DNA of 64,000 nucleotides from Streptomyces lydicus (GTDB taxonomy: Bacteria; Actinomycetota; Actinomycetes; Streptomycetales; Streptomycetaceae), in NCBI RefSeq assembly GCF_004125265.1, contig NZ_RDTE01000003.1:2852001-2916000 (forward strand). The letters are read 5' to 3'. A program made the position numbers and the translations under genes. Positions 44,065-52,349 of the stretch are shown piece by piece. The notes beneath the pieces were generated by a model. The model worked only from the letters and a program-made list of their open reading frames with translations, ran no database searches and was not told the origin of the DNA. Position 1 is the stretch's first letter; each line of letters starts with the position of its first letter.

Positions 44065-44285
44065 ACGGGTCTCCAGGGCTCGGCCGCGCCGGCTTTCGGC
44101 ACCCCCACTCTCGGCCATCGCCGCACGGGTCGGCGGGCCCCCGGCGGCCGGGACCGCGGCTTTCACACGGTTGGTGGACAGGCCCGGCGGGCGGGGCGTG
44201 GTGCGTGCGGAGTCCGGACCGCCGGCATACCCGAGAGCGGGCGCCGGCGCCGGGCAGGCGCGGGCGGTCGTGGCCGTCCGGCGCC

Positions 44286-45245
44286 CTACCCGCCGACCGG
44301 CAGCGGCCCGTTGTGCTGCACCAGCCAGGTCCGGTAGGCCTCGCTCGCCCAGGCGGTCTCCATGTACGAGGCGGTCAGGTCGGCGAACAGGTCGTCGGCG
44401 GAGGCGGCAGGGGCGCCTTCCTCGCGGCAGGCCATGAAGAGGCGGACGGCCAGCGGGTCGCCGTACAGGGGGCGGATCGCCATGCCGTGCCGGGGGCGCG
44501 CGGTCGGCTGGCAGGGGGTGACCACCTCGCCGGCCGTGACCAGGTCCACCGTGGTGAGGTAGTCGCCGTGCACGACACGGGGGTTGATGCCGGCCGCGGC
44601 CCAGATACGGCGCAGTCCCGCCCACTCGCCGTCCACGGTCGGGTCGACCATCCACTGGTCGTCGGCCAGGTCCGACACCCGGACGACCGTCCGCCCGGCC
44701 GCCGGGTGAGCGGCCCCCACGGCGATGAACTGCGGTTCCCTGGCGATGAGTTCATGCTCGACCAGGCCGTCGGGGACGCGTAGCGGCGCGCCCTCGACCT
44801 CGTGGACGAAGGCGGCGTCGAGCTGTCCCGTCGCGACCATGTGGAGAAGCGCGTTGGCGGACACATCGGTTCTTATCGTGGTGTCGGTGTCCGGCAGCCG
44901 CACCCGGAGCCGGCGCAGCCACCCGGCGACCGCGGGGCTGTTGGTGCTGCCGATGTGCAGCCGCGTGCCCTGGTCGCGGTGCGAGGCCGAGGCGACCTCG
45001 TCAATGAGTGCCCGCATTTCGGCCACTATCGGCCGGGCCCGGCACAGCACCGCATGCCCCAGGGGCGTGGGCCGGCTGCCGGTCGGTTCGCGGAAGAAGA
45101 GCTGGCCGCCCAGGGCTTTCTCGATGCGGTGGAGCTGGGTCGTCAGGGAAGGCTGGGTCATGCCGAGCTGCCGGGCCGCCTTGCGTACGCTGCCGGAGTC
45201 CGCGATGGCGCACAATGCGCGAAGATGCCTTACCTCGAGCTCCAC
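44286..45245 (-). CDS. snpR: LysR-type activator of snapalysin
   Basis: A 319-residue LysR-type regulator. The N-terminal winged helix is VELEVRHLRALCAIADSGSVRKAARQLGMTQPSLTTQLHRIE read in order, and a two-lobe periplasmic-binding-like effector domain follows (RLHIGSTNSPAVAG, ELIAREPQFIAVG). Position, divergent from a snapalysin gene, identifies it as the SnpR/MprR activator known from S. lividans and S. coelicolor. GTG 45245 lacks a clear ribosome site. A 16-bp palindrome immediately upstream is a probable binding site for both self-regulation and snpA activation. Confidence 0.88.
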   Translation of the reverse strand: MELEVRHLRALCAIADSGSVRKAARQLGMTQPSLTTQLHRIEKALGGQLFFREPTGSRPTPLGHAVLCRARPIVAEMRALIDEVASASHRDQGTRLHIGSTNSPAVAGWLRRLRVRLPDTDTTIRTDVSANALLHMVATGQLDAAFVHEVEGAPLRVPDGLVEHELIAREPQFIAVGAAHPAAGRTVVRVSDLADDQWMVDPTVDGEWAGLRRIWAAAGINPRVVHGDYLTTVDLVTAGEVVTPCQPTARPRHGMAIRPLYGDPLAVRLFMACREEGAPAASADDLFADLTASYMETAWASEAYRTWLVQHNGPLPVGG

Positions 45246-45259
45246 GTCCGGAGCATAAC

Positions 45260-45348
45260 GACGTAGGCATACGTCACACCAGACTCTCAAACCTGCCGGA
45301 ACGCGCTCTTTTTCCCGGGGTATTGGCCGGTACTCCGGGGTATTGGCC
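45260..45348. promoter_or_regulatory. SnpR binding palindrome and direct repeats upstream of snpA
   Basis: GACGTA-GGCA-TACGTC (45260-45275) is a perfect palindrome. CCGGGGTATTGGCC occurs twice, at 45315-45328 and 45335-45348, exactly 20 bases apart, or two helical turns. These are the obvious candidates for LysR-type operator and activation sites in the 238-base divergent region. Confidence 0.6.
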
Positions 45349-45483
45349 AGTGCTATCGCCACCTGGCATCTCTGTCCTCCGGGTGAACTCCGTCCAGACT
45401 CAAGGGCACCAAGAAATCCGCAGGGCCCCGGTCGCCGCCCCACACGGCGACCGTACGGCCCTCGGAGTCAAAGGAGCCCCCAC

Positions 45484-46149
45484 ATGAGATCTCCCAAGAC
45501 GGCGCTGTCGGCGGCGCTCGGACTGGGCCTCGTCGCCGCGCTCGCAGCCGCGGCGCCGGTTTCGGCAGCTTCCCCCTCCCCCACCAACTCCTCCCACAGC
45601 ACCCCCGCTTCGATCGCGGCCTACAACGGCTCGGCGGCCGAGAAGGCCGACACCAAGGCGTTCTTCGAGGCCGTGGTGAAGTCGGCGAAGGCCAAGATGA
45701 AGGCCCACCCCGGCGCCGCCTCGGTGACCGTCACCTATGACGCCAGTGCGGCCCCGACCTTCGCGAACCAGATATCCGAGAGCGCGTCGATCTGGAACAG
45801 CGCCGTGTCCAACGTGAAGCTGCAGGCGGGCAGCGGCGGCGACTTCCAGTACCGCGAGGGCAACGACGCACGCGGCTCGTACGCCAGCACCGACGGCCAC
45901 GGCAAGGGCTATGTCTTCCTGGACTACCAGCAGAACCAGGAGTACAACTCCACCCGCGTGGCCGCGCACGAGACCGGCCATGTGCTGGGCCTGCCGGACC
46001 ACTACGAGGGCCCGTGCAGCGAGCTGATGTCCGGCGGCGGCCCCGGCACGTCCTGCCAGAACACCAAGCCGGACGCGAACGAGAGCGCCAAGGTGGACCA
46101 GCTCTGGGCCAACGGCCTGGCGGGCGTCCACTTCGGCAAGGCCTCCTGA
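45484..46149 (+). CDS. snpA: Snapalysin, secreted small neutral metalloprotease
   Basis: A 221-residue pre-pro-protease of family M7. A signal peptide ([20 protein letters not shown]...AAAAPVSA) and a propeptide precede the catalytic domain. The zinc motif is [11 protein letters not shown], giving His162, Glu163, His166 and Asp172, the HExxHxxGxxD form special to snapalysins. Two cysteines (CSELM, SCQNT) probably form a disulfide. It cleaves milk proteins in culture medium. ATG 45484 follows AAAGGAG. Transcription is expected to need the divergent LysR activator. Confidence 0.96.
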   Translation: MRSPKTALSAALGLGLVAALAAAAPVSAASPSPTNSSHSTPASIAAYNGSAAEKADTKAFFEAVVKSAKAKMKAHPGAASVTVTYDASAAPTFANQISESASIWNSAVSNVKLQAGSGGDFQYREGNDARGSYASTDGHGKGYVFLDYQQNQEYNSTRVAAHETGHVLGLPDHYEGPCSELMSGGGPGTSCQNTKPDANESAKVDQLWANGLAGVHFGKAS

Positions 46150-46299
46150 CGTACCCACGGGCCTTGTGACGTAACGAAGTTCGGCGGTGGCCGGCGGATG
46201 CGACCGAGCTGACGGTGGTCGGATCCGCACGGCCGGGGGCTGTCGAGAGCCGGGACCTGGCGGTCGGCGCTCGTACCCCACCAGCCCCCGCATCTCCTG

Positions 46300-46315
46300 C
46301 ACCGCCCGTGCGGTG
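46300..46315. terminator. Small hairpin between snpA and crcB
   Basis: CACCGC pairs with GCGGTG over a four-base loop, flanked by GC-rich sequence, in the 215-base gap between two convergent genes. Rated modest because the stem is short. Confidence 0.4.
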
Positions 46316-46364
46316 GGGCTCCCCGGAGTCCCACCGTTTTCGTCTGCCCGCGGCCGGGGAGTCG

Positions 46365-46739
46365 TCAGCGCCAGATCGCCTGGCCGGCGGCCACCCCGGC
46401 GAACGCCGCCGCCAGTCCGGCCGCCACGGTCACCACGACATTGGCCACCGCACTCGCCCGGGCCCGGTCCGCGGCCAGCCGGAGCGTTTCGTAGGAGAAG
46501 GTCGAGTACGTCGTCAGGGCACCGCACAGCCCCGTGCCGACCAGCAGTTGGACGTGCGAGGAGGCGGCGCCCGCGGAGACGGCACCGGTCAGCAGGCCGA
46601 GGATCAGGGAGCCGACGGCGTTGACGGTGAAGGTGCCCCAGGGGAAGACGGTGTCGTGGCGGGACTGCACATAGCGGTCGGTGAGGAAGCGCAGCGGTGC
46701 CCCGACCATGGCACCGGCCACCACCAGCAGCCAGTTCAC
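46365..46739 (-). CDS. crcB: Fluoride channel subunit CrcB/FluC (second copy)
   Basis: A 124-residue protein with four helices ([72 protein letters not shown]). GTFTVN with Asn and the GxxTTYSTF track are typical of Fluc fluoride channels. GTG 46737-46739 overlaps the DUF190 stop (GTGA). With the other CrcB protein two genes away, it probably forms a heterodimeric fluoride exporter. Confidence 0.92.
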   Translation of the reverse strand: MNWLLVVAGAMVGAPLRFLTDRYVQSRHDTVFPWGTFTVNAVGSLILGLLTGAVSAGAASSHVQLLVGTGLCGALTTYSTFSYETLRLAADRARASAVANVVVTVAAGLAAAFAGVAAGQAIWR

Positions 46740-47188
46740 CCGCGTCCGCCCTCCCCGGCGTCCGTACCGCCCGTACCGGCTGTACCGGCCGCACCACCCG
46801 TGCCGGCCGCACCGCCCGTGCCGTCCGTACGCCGGTAGGAGATCGTCTCGCACGGGTCGAGGGTCACCAGCCCGCCGTCCGCGAGGAGTTCGTCCAGCTG
46901 CGGGAGGAAGGCCCGCACCCGCTCCTCCGTGTCGACGACGACGATCGCCACCGGCATCTCCTCGCTCAGGGAGAGCAGGCGCTGGGTGTGGACGATGCCG
47001 GCGGAGCCGAAGCCCTCGATCCCACGGAAGACGCTGGCCCCGGCCAGCCCGGCATGGCGCACGCGGTGCACGATCTCCGCGTAGAGCGGTTTGTGGTGCC
47101 ATACGTCCTCTTCGCCGACGAGGACCGTGAGCCGCAGCGCGGGGGCGCCGCCCGGATGTGCCGTGCCGGGTGTCATGCCGTGTGTCAT
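46736..47188 (-). CDS. DUF190 family protein
   Basis: A 150-residue protein. The core is DUF190 ([55 protein letters not shown]), a PII-like ferredoxin-fold domain. The C-terminal 25 residues are a Gly/Thr/Ala repeat (GTGGAAGTGGAAGTAGTGG). DUF190 genes commonly lie with crcB; a regulatory role in fluoride export is inferred. ATG 47188 overlaps the upstream crcB stop (ATGA), and its own stop overlaps the downstream crcB start, so the three genes are strictly coupled. Confidence 0.9.
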   Translation of the reverse strand: MTHGMTPGTAHPGGAPALRLTVLVGEEDVWHHKPLYAEIVHRVRHAGLAGASVFRGIEGFGSAGIVHTQRLLSLSEEMPVAIVVVDTEERVRAFLPQLDELLADGGLVTLDPCETISYRRTDGTGGAAGTGGAAGTAGTGGTDAGEGGRG

Positions 47189-47622
47189 GCCGTCCGCCGC
47201 CTCAGTTGAAGGAGTGCCCGGGTGCCGGTCACCCCGGCCCACACGGCCGCGAGCGCGATGAGCACGGTACCGGCGAGGGTGGCCAGGGCCGCGGCCGGCC
47301 GCCCGGCGGCGATCAGCCGCTGGATGTCGACGGCATAGGTGGAGAAGGTGGTGAAGCCGCCGAGGATGCCGGTGCCGAGAAAGGGCCGCACCAGCCGGTG
47401 GGCCGCGCGGACCTCGGTGATGACCACCATCAGGACGCCCATCAGCGCACAGCCGACGGCGTTGACGGTGAAGGTCGTCAGGGGGAAGGTGCCGTTGGCC
47501 GTGGGCCACAGCAGCGCGGCACCGTAACGGGCCGAGGCGCCGATCGCGCCGCCCACCGCCACTACACCGATCACCGGCCACTGCCCCTGCCAGGGCGCCG
47601 CCGGCCGGCCTCGCTCATCCAT
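47185..47622 (-). CDS. crcB: Fluoride channel subunit CrcB/FluC (first copy)
   Basis: A 145-residue four-helix membrane protein: [57 protein letters not shown] and a last helix near 118-138. It shares the FTVNAVG and TTFSTY signatures with the second copy. ATG 47622 has GGGAGA upstream. It is the first gene of the crcB-DUF190-crcB operon. I see no confident fluoride riboswitch in the 145 bases upstream. Confidence 0.92.
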   Translation of the reverse strand: MDERGRPAAPWQGQWPVIGVVAVGGAIGASARYGAALLWPTANGTFPLTTFTVNAVGCALMGVLMVVITEVRAAHRLVRPFLGTGILGGFTTFSTYAVDIQRLIAAGRPAAALATLAGTVLIALAAVWAGVTGTRALLQLRRRTA

Positions 47623-47681
47623 GTCTCTCCCGAGATCATCGCCGCCCTCAGGCTAACCCTGGGCGTTTGACACCGCTAAAC

Positions 47682-47696
47682 ATGGGATGTTCCCAT
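47682..47696. promoter_or_regulatory. Palindromic operator between crcB and gntR
   Basis: ATGGGA-TGT-TCCCAT is a perfect inverted repeat. A TTGACA at 47667-47672 lies just upstream on the plus strand and may be the -35 of the gntR promoter, although no good -10 is evident. A likely target of the GntR/FCD protein encoded next. Confidence 0.5.
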
Positions 47697-47767
47697 CACC
47701 GGTGGAATGACATGCCCAGGAGCCCCGGACGACCGGCCTCCTGCGAAGACGGAGGAGGCCGGCGCCG

Positions 47768-48520
47768 ATGCCGCTGCGCAGCACCGCCCGCACCAGCCTG
47801 GTCGACCTGGTCATCGAGCAGATGGAGCGACTGATCGCCGACGGCGAGTGGCAGGTCGGCACGAAGATCCCCGCCGAGCCCGTGCTGGTGGAGCAGCTGG
47901 ACGTCGGGCGCAACACCGTCCGCGAGGCGGTGCGCGCGCTGGTGCACACCGGAATGCTGGAGCCGCGGCAGGGCGACGGGACCTATGTCCGCGCCGGCAG
48001 CGGTTTCGGCGCGGCCGTACAGCGGCGGCTGCGGCGGGCCGAGAGCCTGGAGGCGTACGAGGTGCGCGCCAGCCTGGAGCGCGATGCCGCGCGCTATGCC
48101 GCCGAGCGCCGCACCGACGAGGATCTCGCCGCGCTGCGCGGTGCGCTGGCCGAGCGCGGCCGGGCCTGGGAGAGCGGCGAGGTGGCCGCCTTCATCGATG
48201 CGGACATGCGCTTTCACCGTGCGGTGGCGGCCGCCGCGCACAACAGCGTGCTGGCCGAGCTGTACGAGCACTTCAGCGATGCGCTGCGCGGGACGCTGCA
48301 GGCCGTGCTCGGCACACCGCTGCCCGAGGCGGTCCGCCATCAGCTCGACGAGCACACCGCCATCGTCGACGCCATCGAGGCGCGGGACGCCGAGGCCGCC
48401 GAGCGGGCCGCGCTGGCGCACCTCACGGAGGCGATGAACGCCCTGCGCGAGCCCGCCGCGGAGCCCCGCGGCCCGGGCGGCCACACCACCCCTCACCCTG
48501 GAGACGACACACGTGCGTGA
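47768..48520 (+). CDS. GntR-family (FCD) transcriptional regulator
   Basis: A 250-residue regulator. The N-terminal winged helix (VDLVIEQMERLIADGEWQVG, PVLVEQLDVGRNTVREAVRALVHTG, GDGTYVR) is followed by an all-helical FCD ligand-binding domain with the metal-site pattern FIDADMRFHRAVAAAAHN and later His residues. It overlaps the transporter start by 8 bases, so it likely controls that transporter. The effector is probably a small carboxylate, as for the subfamily, but this is inference. Confidence 0.92.
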   Translation: MPLRSTARTSLVDLVIEQMERLIADGEWQVGTKIPAEPVLVEQLDVGRNTVREAVRALVHTGMLEPRQGDGTYVRAGSGFGAAVQRRLRRAESLEAYEVRASLERDAARYAAERRTDEDLAALRGALAERGRAWESGEVAAFIDADMRFHRAVAAAAHNSVLAELYEHFSDALRGTLQAVLGTPLPEAVRHQLDEHTAIVDAIEARDAEAAERAALAHLTEAMNALREPAAEPRGPGGHTTPHPGDDTRA

Positions 48521-49868
48521 CGAAGGAGGACCGGCGGTCGCGGAGGCCCGGCCCGCCGCCGGCATACCCGAAGGCCCGGCAGCCGGGGCGGACGCGTCCG
48601 TCACCGGCAGATCAGGGGAGCCGGGCACACCCGCCGCCGGCCTGCCCGTGGGCCCGGACGCCGCACCGGCACCGGCTTTGTCCGGCGTCGCCGGGCGCCG
48701 CGCCCTGTACCTCGGCACCGGCGTCGTCCTGCTGGCACTGAACCTGCGTCCGGCCCTGGTCGCCGTCTCCCCGCTCGTCGGCACCATCCGCGACGACAGC
48801 GGGATGTCGGCCGCCGCCACGAGTCTGCTCACCGCGCTGCCGCTGCTCTGCTTCGGCCTGCTGGCGCCGGTCGCACCGCGGCTGGGACGGCGGCTGGGCA
48901 TGGAGTGGTCGCTGCTCGGAACGATGGCGCTGATCTGCGGCGGAACCGCGCTGCGGCTGCTGGACTCGACCGTGGCGCTGTTCGCGGGAACGCTGGTGAT
49001 CGGCGCGGGGATCGCCGTCGCCAATGTGCTGCTGCCCGGCCTGATCAAGCGGGACTTCCCGGCCAGGGCCGGGCTGATGACCGGGCTGTACTCGATGTCG
49101 CTGTTCGGCGGCGCCGCGCTCGCGGCCGGCGTCACGGTGCCCGTCCAGCAGGCCGCCGGCCTGAACTGGCGTGCCACGCTGGCCTGTTGGGGCGCGCTCG
49201 CGGCCCTCGCGCTGGTCTGCTGGCTGCCGCAGACCCGTACCCGTACGCGCGTGGCGGGGGCCGCGGCCCAGGCTGCGGCCCACCCGGTGCGCGGACTGTG
49301 GCGCGATCCGCTGGCCTGGCAGGTGACCGGCTATATGGGCCTGCAGTCGCTGAGTTACTACGCGGCCGCCGCCTGGCTGCCGACGATGCTCACGGACGCC
49401 GGGATGAGCCCGGGCGACGCCGGCTGGATGCTCTCCTTCTCCTCGCTGCTGGGCATCACCGGCTCGTTCCTCGCACCGGTCGTCGTGGGCCGCCGGCTGC
49501 GGGCCGGCGTCCTGGCCGCCGCGGGCGCGCTGTTGTGCGCGGCCGGTTTCCTCGGGGTGCTGGTCGCGCCGGCCTCCGGCGCCTACCTCTGGATGGTGCT
49601 GCTCGGCCTGGGCCAGGGCGCGGCGATCAGCCTCGCGCTGCTGTTCATCGTGCAGCGCGCCCCGGACGCCCGGCACGCCGCCCAACTCTCCAGCATGGCC
49701 CAGTGCTTCGGCTATGTCCTCGCCGCGGCGGGCCCGGCCGTCCTGGGCGCCGTGCACGACCTCTCCGGGAGCTGGACGGTCCCACTGACCGTCCTGCTGG
49801 CGCTGCTGCTGCCGCAGATCGCGGCGGGGTGGTGCGCGGCCCGGCCGCGGCAGGTGGCGGGGCGGTAG
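48513..49868 (+). CDS. CynX/NimT-type MFS transporter
   Basis: A 451-residue transporter with about 60 flexible Pro/Ala/Gly-rich residues before twelve helices. LNLRPALVAVSPLVGTIRDD is the strongly conserved start of the CynX/NimT family (cyanate and 2-nitroimidazole transporters), with LLTALPLLCFGLLAPVAPRL and GLMTGLYSMSLFGGAAL further on. Substrate is unknown. GTG 48513 lies inside the end of the gntR gene, which implies one transcript. It faces the PEP mutase-family gene at its 3' end. Confidence 0.9.
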   Translation: MRDEGGPAVAEARPAAGIPEGPAAGADASVTGRSGEPGTPAAGLPVGPDAAPAPALSGVAGRRALYLGTGVVLLALNLRPALVAVSPLVGTIRDDSGMSAAATSLLTALPLLCFGLLAPVAPRLGRRLGMEWSLLGTMALICGGTALRLLDSTVALFAGTLVIGAGIAVANVLLPGLIKRDFPARAGLMTGLYSMSLFGGAALAAGVTVPVQQAAGLNWRATLACWGALAALALVCWLPQTRTRTRVAGAAAQAAAHPVRGLWRDPLAWQVTGYMGLQSLSYYAAAAWLPTMLTDAGMSPGDAGWMLSFSSLLGITGSFLAPVVVGRRLRAGVLAAAGALLCAAGFLGVLVAPASGAYLWMVLLGLGQGAAISLALLFIVQRAPDARHAAQLSSMAQCFGYVLAAAGPAVLGAVHDLSGSWTVPLTVLLALLLPQIAAGWCAARPRQVAGR

Positions 49869-49940
49869 CGGCGGAACGGGACACCCGGGCGCCTCGCTCC
49901 GTCCCGTCCCGCTCCCTCTCCCCCCCCCGCACCGCGCGGG

Positions 49941-50807
49941 TCATGCCGGGACGGTCTCCCGTACGGGATGGTGCCGGCTGATGTTCCGGGCCAGCAGTTC
50001 GGTGGCTTCCTTGACCCCGATCTCGCCGCCGCTGCCCCCGGTGGCGGGCAGCCGTCCGTCCGCGTACTTCAGCTCGGCCATCGCCGTCTCCATCGCCCGG
50101 TGCGCGGCGAACAGACACGGGGTGCTGTAGATCGCCACATCGACGCCGAGCTCGGTCAGTTCGGTCAGCGAGAGCCGTGGGGACTTCCCGCCCGCGATCT
50201 GGTTGAACAGCAACGGCTTGGTGCCGAGCACCGCGCGGATCCGGCGGATGCCCTCGACGCTGCGCACCCCGTCGACGAGCACCACATCCGCGTCGGTCGC
50301 GGCCAGCGCCACCGCCCGCCGCAGCATCTCGTCCTCCTCCGTGGCGTCCGTACGGGCCACGACCAGCAGATCGGTACGGCTGGCCAGCACCAGGTCCAGC
50401 TTCTCCAGGTACTCCTCCAGCGGCAGCAGCAGCTTGCCCTCCGCGTGGCCGCAGCGCCGGGGCCGCTTCTGGTCCTCCAGGATCACCCCGGTCGCGCCGG
50501 TCCGCTCCAGGCGCTGCACCACATGGCAGGCCACTTCGGGGTCGACATAGCCGTCGTCGATGTCCACCAGCAGATGGTGGCGCGGGAACGCGCCGCGCAG
50601 CCGCTCGACGAAGGCGGCCATGTCGGGCCAGGCGATGAACCCGATGTCCGGAAGGCCGTAGTACGACGCGGCGAAGCCGAAGCCGGACACGAAGAAGCCG
50701 TTGTAGTGCGCGGCGGCGATCGAGGCCGAGTGCATGTCGTGGACGCCGATCAGCGGCGTCGTCCCCTCGGCGGCGATCTCGTCACGCAGCGCTTGTCCGT
50801 ACCGCAA
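49941..50807 (-). CDS. Isocitrate lyase/PEP mutase superfamily protein
   Basis: A 288-residue TIM-barrel enzyme. PLIGVHDMHSASIAAAHYNG is the family start, HHLLVDIDDGYVDPEVACHV holds the metal-binding Asp cluster, TGVILEDQKRPRRCGH the flexible loop and LLVVARTDATEEDEML the later strand. The full isocitrate lyase KKCGH is replaced by RRCGH, so it belongs to the broad family of carboxy-PEP mutase, oxaloacetase or methylisocitrate lyase-type enzymes; exact reaction unknown. The start appears to be TTG 50805-50807, with GAGGAG six bases upstream, an uncommon initiator here. Confidence 0.85.
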   Translation of the reverse strand: MRYGQALRDEIAAEGTTPLIGVHDMHSASIAAAHYNGFFVSGFGFAASYYGLPDIGFIAWPDMAAFVERLRGAFPRHHLLVDIDDGYVDPEVACHVVQRLERTGATGVILEDQKRPRRCGHAEGKLLLPLEEYLEKLDLVLASRTDLLVVARTDATEEDEMLRRAVALAATDADVVLVDGVRSVEGIRRIRAVLGTKPLLFNQIAGGKSPRLSLTELTELGVDVAIYSTPCLFAAHRAMETAMAELKYADGRLPATGGSGGEIGVKEATELLARNISRHHPVRETVPA

Positions 50808-51070
50808 TGTGCTCTCCTCACAGAACCGGCGGGGAGCGCGGTCCGGCGTCCGGGGGGCGTGTTCGCGGACGCGCGGAAGGTAGCGGCGCCGCGGGCACCC
50901 GCCCACTGGGGAACTGGTCAGAGCATGTTTATCCGGCACATCGGCGGCATGCCTTTAACACGCCATGACCTGCCATAACTTTCTCTTTACTTCATCCCCG
51001 CGTGTGCACCCGGCGGGCTCACGGGCCGCGCCGGGGCCGTCCGGCCGGCCGCCCGCTTCCCGGACGAGTG

Positions 51071-52162
51071 TCAGAGCCAGCCATTCCGCTTGAAGCCGCG
51101 GTGGATCACCCAGCAGAGAGCCACTATCAGCCCCATGACCAGCGGATAGCCGAACGTCCAGTGCTTTTCCGGCATATGGTCGAAATTCATGCCGTACACA
51201 CCGCAGACCATGGTCGGCACCGCCAGGATCGCGACCCAGGCACTGATCCGGCGCATGTCCTCGTTCTGGGCCACGGTGACCTGGGCGAGGTGGGCCTGGA
51301 GTATGGAGTTGAGCAGTTCGTCGAATGCGGTGATCTGCTCGGTGACCCGGTCGAGATGGTCGGCGACATCGCGGAAGTACGTCTTGATCCGGGGCTCGAC
51401 CTGCGCCATCGGCTGGGTCGCCAGCTCCTGCATCGGCCGGTCCAAGGGGGCCACCGCGCGCTTGAGTTCCAGCAGCTCGCGCTTGAGCTGGTAGATCCGG
51501 CCGGCCCCGCCGCTGCCGCGCACGGAGAAGACCTCGCTCTCGACGTCGTCGATATCGATCGAGACGGCCGCGGCGACATCGAGGTAGTCGTCCACCACCA
51601 GGTCGGCGACGGCGTGCAGCACGGCGGACGGGCCGAGCGCCAACTGCTCGGGCACGGACTCCAGTTGCTCACGCAGCGGACCCAGCGAGCCATGCCCGCC
51701 GTGCCGTACCGTGATCACGAAGTCGGTGCCGGTGAAGACCATGATCTCGCCGGTTTCGACGACTTCGCTGGTGTCGGTGAGCCGGTCGTGCTCGACATAG
51801 CGGACCGTCTTGAAGACGGTGAACAGCGAATCGTCGTAGCGCTCCAGCTTGGGCCGCTGGTGCGCGTAGACCGCATCCTCGACGGCGAGCGGGTGCAGCC
51901 CGAACAGTTCGACAATTCCGGCGAATTCCTTCTCGGACGGCTCATGCAGCCCGATCCACACAAATCCACTGCCGGATTTACGGACCTTACGGATCGCCGC
52001 CTCGGCCGGGTGGTCGCCGTCCTGCCGCACGCCGTCCACGTACACCGCGCAGTTCACCACGGCGGTGCCGAGCGGCGAACGCGCCGGGTGGCTGAGGTCG
52101 ACCCCCCGGGTGCGCGGCTGCGGCAGCCGGACGGCCTTGCGGAGGTTGCTGATCATCGACAC
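51071..52162 (-). CDS. corA: CorA-type Mg2+/Co2+ transporter
   Basis: A 363-residue CorA protein. The cytoplasmic N-terminal domain ([38 protein letters not shown]) is followed by a long helix and two C-terminal transmembrane helices. The first ends in the GMN selectivity motif ([11 protein letters not shown]). It works as a pentameric channel for Mg2+ or Co2+. The start is uncertain: GTG 52162 or ATG 52156, neither with a clear ribosome site. It is divergent from the copper ATPase. Confidence 0.93.
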   Translation of the reverse strand: MSMISNLRKAVRLPQPRTRGVDLSHPARSPLGTAVVNCAVYVDGVRQDGDHPAEAAIRKVRKSGSGFVWIGLHEPSEKEFAGIVELFGLHPLAVEDAVYAHQRPKLERYDDSLFTVFKTVRYVEHDRLTDTSEVVETGEIMVFTGTDFVITVRHGGHGSLGPLREQLESVPEQLALGPSAVLHAVADLVVDDYLDVAAAVSIDIDDVESEVFSVRGSGGAGRIYQLKRELLELKRAVAPLDRPMQELATQPMAQVEPRIKTYFRDVADHLDRVTEQITAFDELLNSILQAHLAQVTVAQNEDMRRISAWVAILAVPTMVCGVYGMNFDHMPEKHWTFGYPLVMGLIVALCWVIHRGFKRNGWL

Positions 52163-52279
52163 CGGGCCAGTATGGCCCGCGAGGGCGCATGAGCGGTACG
52201 GCGCAGCGGCTGTTTCACCCAGCGCGGCGGGGCGAAGACGCTGGGGAGCGGACGACGACACGGCGGCACCCCCAAAGGA

Positions 52280-52296
52280 ATACCCTAGGGGGGTAT
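52280..52296. promoter_or_regulatory. CsoR-like copper operator upstream of copA
   Basis: ATACCC-N5-GGGTAT is a 17-base inverted repeat of the kind bound by CsoR copper-sensing repressors in actinobacteria. It lies 54-70 bases before the copA start. No csoR gene is in this window, so regulation would act in trans. Confidence 0.7.
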
Positions 52297-52349
52297 ATCG
52301 TTCTCCGGGGGGGCGGACACGGGCACGCGCAGCACACCGAGGAGCAACC

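Noticed and set aside
47623..47700. GGTGATGGGAAC on the minus strand resembling the start of a fluoride riboswitch
   Set aside because: Only the first bases match; the expected pseudoknot partner segments are not found, and the sequence is better explained as the palindrome ATGGGA-TGT-TCCCAT.
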